Source: Streptomyces sp. col6 (lineage in GTDB: Bacteria; Actinomycetota; Actinomycetes; Streptomycetales; Streptomycetaceae). From it: DNA of 50,929 nucleotides. Of the stretch, positions 15,645 to 23,633 are shown piece by piece; the stretch's first letter is position 1; each line of letters opens with the position of its first letter. The translations under genes were made by a program, and so were the position numbers. The DNA is taken from positions 577,380-628,308 of the forward strand of contig NZ_RDBL01000029.1 of the NCBI RefSeq assembly GCF_008042035.1. Reading direction: 5' to 3'. The notes beneath the pieces are model-generated. The model saw nothing but the letters and a program-made list of their open reading frames with translations, was not told the DNA's origin and made no database searches.

Positions 15645-16169
15645 TCAGCTCTCCGGGCGCTGGGTGAGGTGCGCGAAGGCGTCGAGGTTGCGGGTGGACT
15701 CGCCGCGCGAGACCCGCCAGGCGTACTCCTTGCGGATCGCCGTCGCGAAACCGATCTCCAGCAGGGAGTTGAAGGCGCCGTCGGCGGCCTCCAGAACGGA
15801 GCCGAGCAGCCGGTCCACTTCCTCCGGCGTCACGACGGAGAGCGGCAGCTTGCCGGTGAGGTAGATGTCCCCGAGCGGGTCGATCGCGTAACTCACGGCG
15901 AAAAGGCGCAGATTGCGCTCCAGCAGCCAGCGGTGCACCGCCGCGTCGTTCTCGTCGGGGTGCCGGATGACGAACGCGTTGAGGGAGAGGCTGTGGGCGC
16001 CCACGATCAGCGAGCAGGTGGTCGCGAGCTTGCGGGTGCCGGGGAGCTGGACGACGTAGCTGCCCGCCGCGGGGCTCTCCCAGTCGAGCCCGGCGTCGGC
16101 GAAGGCCGCTTCGAGGACCTGTGCGGCCCGGGTGGCCTCGTTCTTCGCCGGTACGGGTGCGTCAGCCAT
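15645..16169 (-). CDS. YbjN-domain protein
   Basis: A 174-residue protein of the YbjN/type III secretion chaperone-like fold, found next to mshA across Streptomyces. The visible pattern is a first alpha/beta half (VLEAAFADAGLDWESPAAGSY), the central RHPDENDAAVHRWLLERNLR and FAVSYAIDPLGDIYLTGKLP, then SVVTPEEVDRLLGSVLEAAD. YbjN proteins are proposed to assist protein stability or binding; no catalytic role is known. The ATG at 16167-16169 lacks a Shine-Dalgarno; a TACGCT box (16176-16181, minus) ends 6 nt before it, suggesting leaderless translation. Confidence 0.88.
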   Translation of the reverse strand: MADAPVPAKNEATRAAQVLEAAFADAGLDWESPAAGSYVVQLPGTRKLATTCSLIVGAHSLSLNAFVIRHPDENDAAVHRWLLERNLRLFAVSYAIDPLGDIYLTGKLPLSVVTPEEVDRLLGSVLEAADGAFNSLLEIGFATAIRKEYAWRVSRGESTRNLDAFAHLTQRPES

Positions 16170-16258
16170 GTTTCGAGCGTACGTCAGGCGGTAAAGGCAC
16201 GCGGTCGGGGGCGGGTGCGCACGGTTTCACGTGTGGCGGAGGCGGGCAGGACGCGAGG

Positions 16259-17620
16259 TTACGCGCGGGTGCGGGTCCGCCTGCGGTGTTCCTGGACCGC
16301 CGCCGTGTACACCTCCGCGGTGGCGGCCGCCGCCGTGTCCCAGCCGAACCGTCGCGCGTGCTCCGCCGCCGCCCCGCCCATCCGGGCGACCAGCTCCGGC
16401 GCCGCCACGAACCGCTCAAGCGCCTGCGCGTACGCCGCCGGGTCGTGCCCGGGGATCAGGAAGCCGCTGACCCCGTCGCGCACGGCCACCGGGAGGCCGC
16501 CCACGGCCGCGGCGACGACCGGGGTACCGGCCGCCTGGGCCTCGACCGCGACCAGGCCGAAGGACTCGCTGTACGAGGGCATGACCAGGACGGACGCGGC
16601 GCGGAACCAGTCGGCCAGCTGGTCCTGCCCGACCGGCGGGTGGAACCGTACGACGTCCGCGATGCCCAGCCGGGCCGCGAGCTTCTGAAGCCCCTCCGGC
16701 TTGGCGAGGCCGCTGCCGCTGGGGCCGCCGACGACGGGCACCACAATCCGGGAACGGAGCGAGGGGTCGCGGTCGAGCAGCACGGCGACCGCCCGCAGCA
16801 GCACGTCCGGGGCCTTCAGCGGCTGGATGCGGCCCGCGAAGAGGGGCACCAGGGCGTCCTGCGGCAGCCCCAGACGGGCGCGGGCCGCGGCACGGCCGTC
16901 GGCGGGGCGGAAGCGGTCGAGGTTGACACCGGGGTGGACGACGGCGACGGCGTGCGGATCGGCGTCGTAGAAGCGGACGAGCTCGTCGGCCTCCTCGGCG
17001 GTGTTCGCGATCAGCCGGTCGGCCGCGTCGACGATCTGGGTCTCGCCGATGACCCGGGCTGCGGGCTCGGGGGTGTCGCCCTCGGCGAGCGCGGCGTTCT
17101 TGACCTTGGCCATGGTGTGCATGGCGTGCACGAGGGGAACGCCCCAGCGCTGCGCGGCGAGCCAGCCGACGTGTCCGGAGAGCCAGTAGTGGGAATGGAC
17201 GAGGTCGTAGTAGCCGGGGCGCTGGCCGGCCCACGCCTGCATCACGCCGTGCGTGAAGGCACAGAGCTGGGCGGGCAGCTCCTCCTTGGCCAGCCCCTCG
17301 TACGGGCCCGCGTCGATGTGCCGGACGAGGACGCCGGGCGCCAGCTCCACGGCGGCGGGCAGCCCGCCGGTGGTGGAGCGGGTGAAGATCTCGACCTCGA
17401 TGTTGATCGCCGCGAGCCGCTTGGCCAGCTCCACGATGTACACGTTCATGCCGCCGGCGTCGCCCGTCCCCGGCTGGTGCAGCGGGGAGGTGTGCACGGA
17501 GAGCATCGCGATGCGGCGCGGCCTGCGGTGACCGGCGGTGAAGGAGCCGGCGAGTCCTGCGGGGAACCTGAGACGCGGTGCGCCACGGCTGCTGCCGAGC
17601 CGAGAGACGTACTGGGTCAC
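16259..17620 (-). CDS. mshA: D-inositol-3-phosphate glycosyltransferase (mycothiol step 1)
   Basis: MshA transfers GlcNAc from UDP-GlcNAc to 1L-myo-inositol 1-phosphate, opening mycothiol synthesis. The 453-residue GT4 enzyme begins near MTQYVSRLGSSRGAPRLRF. It has the donor/acceptor loop TSPLHQPGTGDAGGMNVYI, LDRFRPADGRA and the C-terminal EX7E-type motif in MPSYSESFGLVAVEAQAAGTPV. I use the GTG at 17618-17620 because AGGAGGAC precedes it; the frame is open 18 codons further. It is divergent from the methyltransferase gene. The last pathway gene, mshD, begins at the right end of this window. Confidence 0.94.
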   Translation of the reverse strand: MTQYVSRLGSSRGAPRLRFPAGLAGSFTAGHRRPRRIAMLSVHTSPLHQPGTGDAGGMNVYIVELAKRLAAINIEVEIFTRSTTGGLPAAVELAPGVLVRHIDAGPYEGLAKEELPAQLCAFTHGVMQAWAGQRPGYYDLVHSHYWLSGHVGWLAAQRWGVPLVHAMHTMAKVKNAALAEGDTPEPAARVIGETQIVDAADRLIANTAEEADELVRFYDADPHAVAVVHPGVNLDRFRPADGRAAARARLGLPQDALVPLFAGRIQPLKAPDVLLRAVAVLLDRDPSLRSRIVVPVVGGPSGSGLAKPEGLQKLAARLGIADVVRFHPPVGQDQLADWFRAASVLVMPSYSESFGLVAVEAQAAGTPVVAAAVGGLPVAVRDGVSGFLIPGHDPAAYAQALERFVAAPELVARMGGAAAEHARRFGWDTAAAATAEVYTAAVQEHRRRTRTRA

Positions 17621-17831
17621 GTCGTCCGTCCTCCTCGCTGGGCCCCGGTGCCGGCTTGGTTCACGGCACGGCACCGAAGGGGCGCACGGTCCCTTCGAAG
17701 GTGGGGAACAGCGGAATCCCTCCTTTCATTTCCGCTTTGCCAAATCATTACGCTGTACACGCGGCGTGTCGTCACGATGCTCTCCTGCCCGCCCTGCGCC
17801 CGCATCCGCCCGGATCGTTACGCTCTGTGTC

Positions 17832-18611
17832 ATGCGCCCGATCGGCACCGCGACCCGCGGGACCACCAACCCGAACCGGCTGCGCCGCATGGACCGCTGG
17901 ATCGCCGCCACGCACGGCCCTGCGCTGCGCCGCGCCGACTCCCCCGTCGCCGTCGACCTCGGTTACGGGGCGGCGCCCTGGACCGCCGTCGAACTGCTGG
18001 AGCGCCTGCGCACCGCCGAGCCGCGCACGGCGGTGGTCGGCATCGAGATCTCCCCGGAACGGGTGGCCGCCGCGCAGCCGTACGCGCGCGAGGGCCTCAC
18101 CTTCCGGCACGGCGGCTTCGAGATCCCGCTGCCGGAGCGGCCCGCGCTGATCCGGGCGGCGAATGTGCTGCGCCAGTACGACGAGGGCGAGGTGACCGCC
18201 GTCTGGCAGCGGCTGTGCGACCGGCTCACGCCGGGCGGGCTGCTGGTGGAGGGCACCTGCGACGAGATCGGGCGCCGGCACGTGTGGGTGGCGCTGGGGC
18301 CCGAGGGGCCGCGCACGGTGACCTTCGCGACCCGGCTCGGTTCGCTGGACCGGCCGTCCGATCTCGCCGAGCGACTGCCGAAGGCACTGATCCACCGCAA
18401 TGTGCCGGGCGAGCGCGTGTACGCGTTCCTCCGCGACTTCGACCGGGCGTGGGCGGCGGCGGCGCCGTACGCGTCGCTGGGGGCCCGGCAGCGCTGGATC
18501 ACGGCGGTCCGGACGCTCTCCGGCGACTGGCCGCTGACGGACGGGGTACGCCGGTGGCGCCAGGGCGAAGTCACGGTGGAGTGGGGGGCGCTGGAGCCCG
18601 GGGGGTTGTGA
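17832..18611 (+). CDS. Class I SAM-dependent methyltransferase
   Basis: A 259-residue protein with a Rossmann methyltransferase core: motif I VAVDLGYGAAPWTAVEL (a variant of DxGxGxG) at about 40-56, VVGIEISPERVAAA for ribose binding, and LTPGGLLVEGTCDEIGR as motif post-II. The substrate is unknown; homologues are conserved beside mshA in Streptomyces. The frame is open about 100 codons upstream, but the ATG at 17832 follows TACGCT (17819-17824) by 7 nt with no Shine-Dalgarno, which fits a leaderless start and the family N-terminus MRPIGTATRGTTNPNRLRRM. The 211-bp gap to mshA shows no other feature. Confidence 0.85.
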   Translation: MRPIGTATRGTTNPNRLRRMDRWIAATHGPALRRADSPVAVDLGYGAAPWTAVELLERLRTAEPRTAVVGIEISPERVAAAQPYAREGLTFRHGGFEIPLPERPALIRAANVLRQYDEGEVTAVWQRLCDRLTPGGLLVEGTCDEIGRRHVWVALGPEGPRTVTFATRLGSLDRPSDLAERLPKALIHRNVPGERVYAFLRDFDRAWAAAAPYASLGARQRWITAVRTLSGDWPLTDGVRRWRQGEVTVEWGALEPGGL

Positions 18612-18831
18612 GGGGGCGCGTTCACCGGTCGCGGCGGTGCGCCCTCGTCGCGCCAGGATTCACCCGTGCGGGGGGAACGGCGGGCGGTCATCGTTCGTCG
18701 GAGTCAGTGGGGCACCGATGGGGTGGGGTTGGCGGGGAGTGACGGAAGAGCGAAGTGGCGCCCCCTGGCCGGGATGTGTCTGCCTCTGTTGCTTTTCGGT
18801 ACGGCATGGCACGATCTCGTCGAGACCACAT

Positions 18832-18887
18832 GTTACTGACGGTTAATCAGGTTGTTGGGAACTGCTCGAACAGTGAGGAACTGCTCG
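18832..18887 (+). promoter_or_regulatory. Repeat-rich upstream region of the NlpC/P60 gene
   Basis: GTTAC (18832) and GTTAA (18842) are spaced 10 bp and resemble an MtrA-type site. An 11-bp direct repeat GGAACTGCTCG occurs at 18858-18868 and 18877-18887, just before the ribosome site. Both are suggestive only. Confidence 0.3.
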
Positions 18888-18899
18888 GAGGGGGAGCTC

Positions 18900-20414
18900 G
18901 TGTACCGACGTCACTGTGCCGCCGCCGCGATCACTCTGGTCTGCGCGCTGGCCGTCGTCGCCGCGCCGGTCCAGGCGTTCGCCGCACCGACACCACCGGG
19001 GCCGGGCGGGCCGACCGCACCGGCGGAGCCCGGGAAGAAGAGCCTCGAAGAGGTGCGCGCGGAGATCGACGAGCTGTACCTGAAGGCGGGCGCCGCCACG
19101 GACGCGTACAACCTCGCCGAGGAGAAGACCAAGAAGCAGTCGGGCGAGATCGTCAGGCTGGCGCAGGCCATAGCCGAGGGCCAGGCGAAGATCGCCGGCC
19201 TCAAGAGCCGGGCGGGCGCCCAGGCCCGTGAGGAGTACCGCAACGCCGGACTGCCGCCGGGCGCGCGGCTCATGCTCAGCGGTGACCCGCAGCTCTTCCT
19301 CGACGGGATCAGCCGCGCACGCCAGGGCCAGCAGGCCACCAAGGGGCTCCTGGGCGAACTGACCAGGACCCAGCAGGACTTGGAGACCTACACCAAGGAC
19401 GCCAGCACCAACTGGACCAAGCTCGAAGCCGGCCGGGTCAAGCAGGCCAAGGCCAAGAAGAAGATCAACGCGCAGATAGCGGCGGCGAAGAAGCTGGAGT
19501 CGCAGCTGGAGAAGGAGGAGCGCGCCCGGCTCCTCAAGATGGAGCAGGAGGCGGCGCGCCAGGCACAGACCTCCTGGCTCGGCTCCGGAGCGCTGAAGGA
19601 GATCAACCGCGAGGCAAGCCCGCTCGGCAAGAAGGCGGTGGCCTTCGCGACGGCGCAGATCGGCAAGCCGTACGTGTGGGGCGCGGAGGGCCCCAAGTCG
19701 TACGACTGCTCCGGGCTGACGTCCCAGGCGTGGGCGGCGGCGGGCCGCCCGATCCCGCGCACCTCGCAGGAACAGTGGCGGCTGCTGCCGCACATCGCCA
19801 TCCAGGACATGCGCCCCGGCGACCTGATCATCTACCACGCCGACGCCACACACGTCGGCATGTACGTGGGCGACGGCCAGATCGTCCACGCCCCGCGCCC
19901 CGGCCGCGACGTCACCCTGGCGGGCGCGGGCACGATGCAGATACTCGGCGTGGTAGATGATCAGGTCGCCGGGGCGCATGTCCTGGATGGCGATGTGCGG
20001 CAGCAGCCGCCACTGTTCCGCCCCGTACGACGGCATGACAAAGGTCACGCCGAACGGAAGGGCCGCAGTGGCCCGCCTCACGCGGGGGCGGCTGCGCCGC
20101 CGGGTGCACCCAAGTGGAGCCGGGCGCCGACCAGGGCCTCCGGCGCGCCGCGCATGGAGCGCCCGCCGCACGGGGCGCCCACGCACCGAGCGCCCAGGCC
20201 CCGACGCGTAGTCCCTGGGCGGACGGCGGGGGCACGGGGGCGGCGGTGCCGTCCCGGGGTGCTCCGCGCGCGGGGGCACGAGGCGCGCCGGGGCCTGGGC
20301 GCTCGGTGCGTGGGCGCCCCGTGCGGCGGGCGCTCCATGCGCGGCGCGCCGGAGGCCCTGGTCGGCGCCCGGCTCCACTTGGGTGCACCCGGCGGCGCAG
20401 CCGCCCCCGCGTGA
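18900..20414 (+). CDS. NlpC/P60 cell-wall hydrolase with aberrant C-terminus
   Basis: A secreted peptidoglycan endopeptidase, probably of the D,L-endopeptidase type. GTG at 18900 has GGAGGGGG upstream. Residues 1-29 are a signal peptide (ending VQAFAAP), 48-225 a long coiled coil (KSLEEVRAEIDELYLKAG), and 243-350 the NlpC/P60 domain with Cys270 (YDCSGL), His318 (THVGMYVG) and His330 (QIVHAPRPG). Homologues normally end a few residues after ILGVV. Here residue 351 onward (from about 19950) is read from the inverted copy of the gene's own 3' region and then from a 184-bp repeat arm, adding about 150 low-complexity residues up to the stop at 20414. The domain is intact, but the tail is almost certainly not native. 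Confidence 0.8.
   Translation: MYRRHCAAAAITLVCALAVVAAPVQAFAAPTPPGPGGPTAPAEPGKKSLEEVRAEIDELYLKAGAATDAYNLAEEKTKKQSGEIVRLAQAIAEGQAKIAGLKSRAGAQAREEYRNAGLPPGARLMLSGDPQLFLDGISRARQGQQATKGLLGELTRTQQDLETYTKDASTNWTKLEAGRVKQAKAKKKINAQIAAAKKLESQLEKEERARLLKMEQEAARQAQTSWLGSGALKEINREASPLGKKAVAFATAQIGKPYVWGAEGPKSYDCSGLTSQAWAAAGRPIPRTSQEQWRLLPHIAIQDMRPGDLIIYHADATHVGMYVGDGQIVHAPRPGRDVTLAGAGTMQILGVVDDQVAGAHVLDGDVRQQPPLFRPVRRHDKGHAERKGRSGPPHAGAAAPPGAPKWSRAPTRASGAPRMERPPHGAPTHRAPRPRRVVPGRTAGARGRRCRPGVLRARGHEARRGLGARCVGAPCGGRSMRGAPEALVGARLHLGAPGGAAAPA
19769..19843. repeat. Inverted repeat A, left arm (75 bp)
   Basis: Codes for part of the NlpC/P60 domain (EQWRLLPHIAIQDMRPGD...). It is perfectly complementary to 19945-20019. 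Confidence 0.97.
19945..20019. repeat. Inverted repeat A, right arm (75 bp)
   Basis: Perfect reverse complement of 19769-19843. It starts exactly where the NlpC/P60 gene should finish, at a shared TCGGCGTGG. It abuts repeat B without a gap. Confidence 0.97.
20020..20203. repeat. Inverted repeat B, left arm (184 bp)
   Basis: Perfect reverse complement of 20289-20472, directly joined to repeat A. Confidence 0.97.
20204..20288. other. 85-bp spacer between repeat B arms
   Basis: Very GC-rich single-copy sequence. It probably represents the native DNA that followed the NlpC/P60 stop codon; no gene is visible. Confidence 0.5.
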
Positions 20415-20472
20415 GGCGGGCCACTGCGGCCCTTCCGTTCGGCGTGACCTTTGTCATGCCGTCGTACGGGGC
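20289..20472. repeat. Inverted repeat B, right arm (184 bp)
   Basis: Perfect reverse complement of 20020-20203. It continues without a break into the upstream region of the receiver-PP2C gene, so it is likely the native copy. Confidence 0.97.
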
Positions 20473-20653
20473 CGCAGGGCGGCCCACCGCGTCTGATCCG
20501 TGGTGGGACGCGGCTTATGGCGGTGCATATGCCGGAGGCCGTGTGCGAGTCGCCATTCCGTTCGCGCGGCCCGGACCGCTATGGTCCCCGTCTGGCGGGA
20601 CGTCGATCGTCGCTCCGCCGCGCCCTCGGGGGGAGGGAAGGAAACCCGAACCG

Positions 20654-21991
20654 ATGCCCGTACCCGAACCGCAGCCGTGCTCCGCGCCCGCCGCGGAGAA
20701 CAGCTCCGGCGCCGGCCTCACACTCCTGGTGATCGAGGACGACCCAGCGGGCACCCTCACCGCCCCGGAGCTCTCCGCCGCGGCCGGTGCCCGGGTCCGT
20801 ATCCGCGCCGCCCGCAACCTCACCGAGGCGGGCCGGCTCCTCACCGACGACGTGGACTGCATCCTGCTCGACCTGGCCCTGCCGGCCGGGGCCGAGACGC
20901 GCGGCGACCGCGAGGGCGAGGAGGACGCGCTCGCCACGCTGAAGCACGTCCTGCGGATCGCGCCCCGGCACGCCGTGCTCGCCCTCACCACCGAGGACGA
21001 CGCCGAACTGGCCGCCGAGGCGGTCCGGGTGGGCGCGCAGGACCACCTGTTCCGGGGTGAGCTGGACAGCAGGCTGCTCAGCCGGGCCATCCGCTACGCC
21101 GTCGAACGCAAACGCGCCGACGTCGCACAGCGCCAGCTCACCGAGTCCCGGCTGCGCGCCCAGGAGAACGCCCGGCTGGAACGCGGACTGCTCCCCACCC
21201 CGCTCCTCGACGGCTCCGACCTGCGCTTCGCGGCGCGATACCGTCCGGGCCGCAGCCGGGCACTGCTCGGCGGGGACTTCTACGACACGGTCCGCACCCC
21301 GGACGGCACGGTGCACGCGATGATCGGCGACGTCTGCGGCCATGGCCCGGACGAGGCGGCTCTCGGCGTGGAACTGCGCATAGCGTGGCGCGCGTTGACG
21401 CTGGCGGGGCTGTGCGGCGACGAGTTGCTGTCCACGCTCCAGCAGGTCCTGGAGCACGAGCGGGAGAGCGAGGAGATCTTCGCGACGCTCTGCACCGTGG
21501 ACATCGCCCCGGACGGCCGCCGCGCGGGCCTGTGCCTGGCGGGCCACCCCGCGCCGCTGATCGCCCGCCACGGACGGGCGGCCCAGCTGCTCCCGTACGA
21601 GGACGGCGGACCGGCGCTGGGCCTGCTGCCGCGTGCGCGGTGGCCGCGCCGACAGGTGGAACTGGGCGGCGCCTGGAGCCTGATGATGTACACGGACGGC
21701 CTGATCGAGGGCCGCGTCGGCGACGGCACGCAGCGCCTCGGGCAGGACGGCATGCTGGCGATGGTCAACCGGCAGCTGGCCGAGGGGCTGACCGGCGAGG
21801 ACCTGCTGGAGGCCGCGGTCACCCAGGCCCGGGAGCTGAACGGCGGCGAGCTGACCGACGACGTCGCGGTCCTGCTGCTCGACCGCGACCAGGACCCCGC
21901 CCGGCTGCGGGCCCCGGGCGGCGGGCGGAGCGTCAGCATCCCGCGCCCGCGCCCGGCGTCACCGGCAGGGGCTCAGCGCCCGCCGTTGTAG
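20654..21991 (+). CDS. Response regulator with PP2C/SpoIIE phosphatase output
   Basis: A 445-residue two-domain protein. Residues 21-150 are a receiver domain (VIEDDP, phospho-acceptor Asp73 in LLDLALP, LALTTEDDAE; the Lys is replaced in HLFRGELDS). A helical linker (about 150-190) follows, then a PPM-type Ser/Thr phosphatase domain with metal-binding motifs GGDFYDTV, GDVCGHGPDEA, MYTDGLIEGR and LTDDVAVLLLDR. Such RsbU-like proteins dephosphorylate anti-anti-sigma factors. I use the ATG at 20654, which has GGGAGGGAAGGA upstream; the longer frame runs into the inverted repeat. The 3' end overlaps the convergent DUF2516 gene by 19 bp. The cognate kinase is not in this window. Confidence 0.9.
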   Translation: MPVPEPQPCSAPAAENSSGAGLTLLVIEDDPAGTLTAPELSAAAGARVRIRAARNLTEAGRLLTDDVDCILLDLALPAGAETRGDREGEEDALATLKHVLRIAPRHAVLALTTEDDAELAAEAVRVGAQDHLFRGELDSRLLSRAIRYAVERKRADVAQRQLTESRLRAQENARLERGLLPTPLLDGSDLRFAARYRPGRSRALLGGDFYDTVRTPDGTVHAMIGDVCGHGPDEAALGVELRIAWRALTLAGLCGDELLSTLQQVLEHERESEEIFATLCTVDIAPDGRRAGLCLAGHPAPLIARHGRAAQLLPYEDGGPALGLLPRARWPRRQVELGGAWSLMMYTDGLIEGRVGDGTQRLGQDGMLAMVNRQLAEGLTGEDLLEAAVTQARELNGGELTDDVAVLLLDRDQDPARLRAPGGGRSVSIPRPRPASPAGAQRPPL

Positions 21992-22308
21992 GGGCCGTAC
22001 GGGCCGTCGCTGCTGGAGCCGCCGCGTCGGCGGCCCCCGCCGGAGACGGCCTTGAGGGCGGGCCGCACGTCGACGAAGAAGACGATGCTGGCGATCAGCC
22101 CGGCGAGCTGGAGGAAGAGGAAGGGCGCCCAGAGGTTCACCGCCACCGCGACGCCGAGAATGATCAGCCAGAACGACTTCTTCTGCTTGTCCGCGGCGCG
22201 GTACGCGTCCTCGCGGGCCATCAGGGCCATGACCAGCGCGATCACGGCGAGGACGAGCATGGCCGTGTAGAGCAGCCCGAGGAACGAGTTGAAGCCTTCG
22301 AGCAACAT
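21973..22308 (-). CDS. DUF2516 family membrane protein
   Basis: A 111-residue protein with three hydrophobic segments (LLYTAMLVLAVIALVMALM, WLIILGVAVAVNLWAPF, LAGLIASIVFFV) and a Gly/Arg/Ser-rich cytoplasmic tail. It matches the DUF2516 pattern of conserved actinobacterial membrane proteins of unknown role. I use ATG at 22306-22308 (MLLEGFNSFLG); the GTG 3 codons earlier lies too close to the AGGCGG site. The stop lies inside the 3' end of the convergent phosphatase gene (overlap 21973-21991). Confidence 0.85.
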   Translation of the reverse strand: MLLEGFNSFLGLLYTAMLVLAVIALVMALMAREDAYRAADKQKKSFWLIILGVAVAVNLWAPFLFLQLAGLIASIVFFVDVRPALKAVSGGGRRRGGSSSDGPYGPYNGGR

Positions 22309-22391
22309 GATGTGCACCGCCTAGTCAGTGGAAAGCGCCTCGCGGCCAAGGTACCGGGACAACGACCGGGCCACCCGGATGGTGCCCGCAC

Positions 22392-22418
22392 GCCGTCCCG
22401 GCACACCTGCCGGACGGC
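22392..22418 (-). terminator. Hairpin downstream of the HBHA-like gene
   Basis: Stem GCCGTCC-CGGCA pairing with TGCCGGACGGC (one bulged base), 4 nt past the stop at 22423. Confidence 0.5.
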
Positions 22419-22422
22419 ACGG

Positions 22423-23079
22423 CTACTTGGCGGAGGGCGGCGTGGCCTTCTTCGCGGCGGGCTTGCGCGCGGGCGCCTTCTTGGCGGCAGCGGGCTTCGG
22501 CTTCGCCGCGGCGGGCTTGGCGGTGGCCGGCTTGGCGGTGGCGGCGGGCTTCGCGGCGGCCGGCTTCGCGGCGGGAGCGGGCTTCGCGGCCGGGGCAGCC
22601 TTCGTGGCGGCCGGCTCCGACTCCTTGCGCGGCTCGACGACGACGGCGATCTCCACGATCTCGTCGGCGGTCTCGCCCCGCCACGTCCGCACGGTGCGCT
22701 CGCCGCGCTCGGCGACCTTCTCGTACGTCTCACGGGCCCGGACCGCGTACTCGGCGGCCACGCCCACGCCGCGCAGCGCCAGGTCCTGGGCGTTCTCGCC
22801 GAGCTTCTTCAGGTCGGTGTCGAACGCGCCGATCACCTCGGTGACCTTGGACTGGAGCGTCGCCTGCGCCTCACGGGCCTGCTCGGTGACCTTCTCCTGC
22901 ACGGCCTTGGGGTCGGTGTTGCGCACGGCCTCGATGCGCTCGGGCGCCTCGGCGCGCAGCTGTTCGAGCAGCGCCGGGACCTTGCGGGCCTGGCGCACGG
23001 CGAGGTCGGCGGTGCCGGCGGCGAAGTAGAGGGGGGTCGGGTCGGTGAGGGTCTTGCGCAGGTCATCGGTGATGGCCAT
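22423..23079 (-). CDS. HBHA-like protein with Lys/Ala/Pro-rich tail
   Basis: A 218-residue protein resembling mycobacterial heparin-binding haemagglutinin. Residues 1-150 form a long amphipathic helix/coiled coil (ITDDLRKTLTDPTPLYFAAG, AQATLQSKVTEVIGAFDTDL). Residues 155-218 are Lys-Pro-Ala repeats (PAAKPAPAAKPAAAKPA). In mycobacteria the tail binds sulfated glycans and the helix can curve membranes; in Streptomyces a structural or polar-growth role is more likely. No signal peptide is visible. The start ATG at 23077-23079 has GGGAGGACC upstream. It lies 48 bp downstream of the XRE gene in the same direction, possibly co-transcribed. Confidence 0.82.
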   Translation of the reverse strand: MAITDDLRKTLTDPTPLYFAAGTADLAVRQARKVPALLEQLRAEAPERIEAVRNTDPKAVQEKVTEQAREAQATLQSKVTEVIGAFDTDLKKLGENAQDLALRGVGVAAEYAVRARETYEKVAERGERTVRTWRGETADEIVEIAVVVEPRKESEPAATKAAPAAKPAPAAKPAAAKPAATAKPATAKPAAAKPKPAAAKKAPARKPAAKKATPPSAK

Positions 23080-23127
23080 GACTGTGGTCCTCCCGGATCA
23101 TCAGACGGTGTGAGGGTGGTGGAACTC

Positions 23128-23559
23128 TCAAGCTGTATCGGCAGCACTGCCGTCGGCATTGAAGGGCGCGTCCGCGCCGGACGCGTCCCCCTCGCCTGCC
23201 CCGGACTCGTCGTCCAAGCCGTTCTCCTTGCGGAAGGAGGCGTAGATCTGGAGCAGCACACTCTTCTGCCGCTCGTTGATCGACGGATCGGCGAGGATCA
23301 CCGCCCGCGTCTCCAGCTCCTCCTGCTGCCGCTCGTCCAGAATCCCGGCCCGTACGTACAGGGTCTCGGCCGAGATGCGCAGCGCCTTGGCGACCTGCTG
23401 CAGCACCTCCGCGCTGGGCTTGCGCAGCCCGCGCTCGATCTGGCTGAGGTAGGGGTTGGACACCCCGGCGGCGTCGGCGAGCTGCCGCAGCGAGAGCTGG
23501 GCGGTACGGCGCTGCTCGCGCAGATACTCGCCGAGATTGCCGACGTTGAGTGAGGCCAT
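23128..23559 (-). CDS. XRE-family helix-turn-helix regulator
   Basis: A 143-residue DNA-binding protein. The HTH lies at residues 10-65 (LGEYLREQRRTAQLSLRQLA, AGVSNPYLSQIERGLRKPSA). The rest is helical (SINERQKSVLLQIYASFRKE), followed by an acidic low-complexity tail. The frame stays open far upstream, but the ATG at 23557-23559 gives the family N-terminus MASLNVGNLGEYLREQR. A perfect 12-4-12 dyad (23585-23612) is centred about 40 bp before the start, which suggests autoregulation. HBHA follows and is a likely co-transcribed target. Its ligand is unknown. Confidence 0.88.
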   Translation of the reverse strand: MASLNVGNLGEYLREQRRTAQLSLRQLADAAGVSNPYLSQIERGLRKPSAEVLQQVAKALRISAETLYVRAGILDERQQEELETRAVILADPSINERQKSVLLQIYASFRKENGLDDESGAGEGDASGADAPFNADGSAADTA

Positions 23560-23584
23560 ACGTCGATGCTGCACCCCCTTGCTA

Positions 23585-23612
23585 ACTTTTGCAAGCAACC
23601 GCTTGCAAAAGT
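23585..23612. promoter_or_regulatory. Perfect 12-bp dyad operator upstream of the XRE gene
   Basis: ACTTTTGCAAGC (23585-23596) and GCTTGCAAAAGT (23601-23612) are separated by AACC. This AT-rich, perfectly symmetric site in a 72% GC region lies 25 bp before the XRE ATG. Confidence 0.75.
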
Positions 23613-23633
23613 GTTCCCCGCCACTCGGCGGGG

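Noticed and set aside
18612..18899. Possible c-di-AMP (ydaO) riboswitch before the NlpC/P60 gene
   Set aside because: Such riboswitches precede some cell-wall hydrolase genes, but I do not see the conserved core motifs here.
18843..20378. Long minus-strand open frame across the NlpC/P60 gene
   Set aside because: Shadow of the real plus-strand gene plus the palindromic repeats; no start signal and wrong codon bias.
20020..20472. Insertion sequence or transposon ends
   Set aside because: The 184-bp arms are terminal-repeat-like, but the 85-bp centre holds no transposase and no target duplication is visible.
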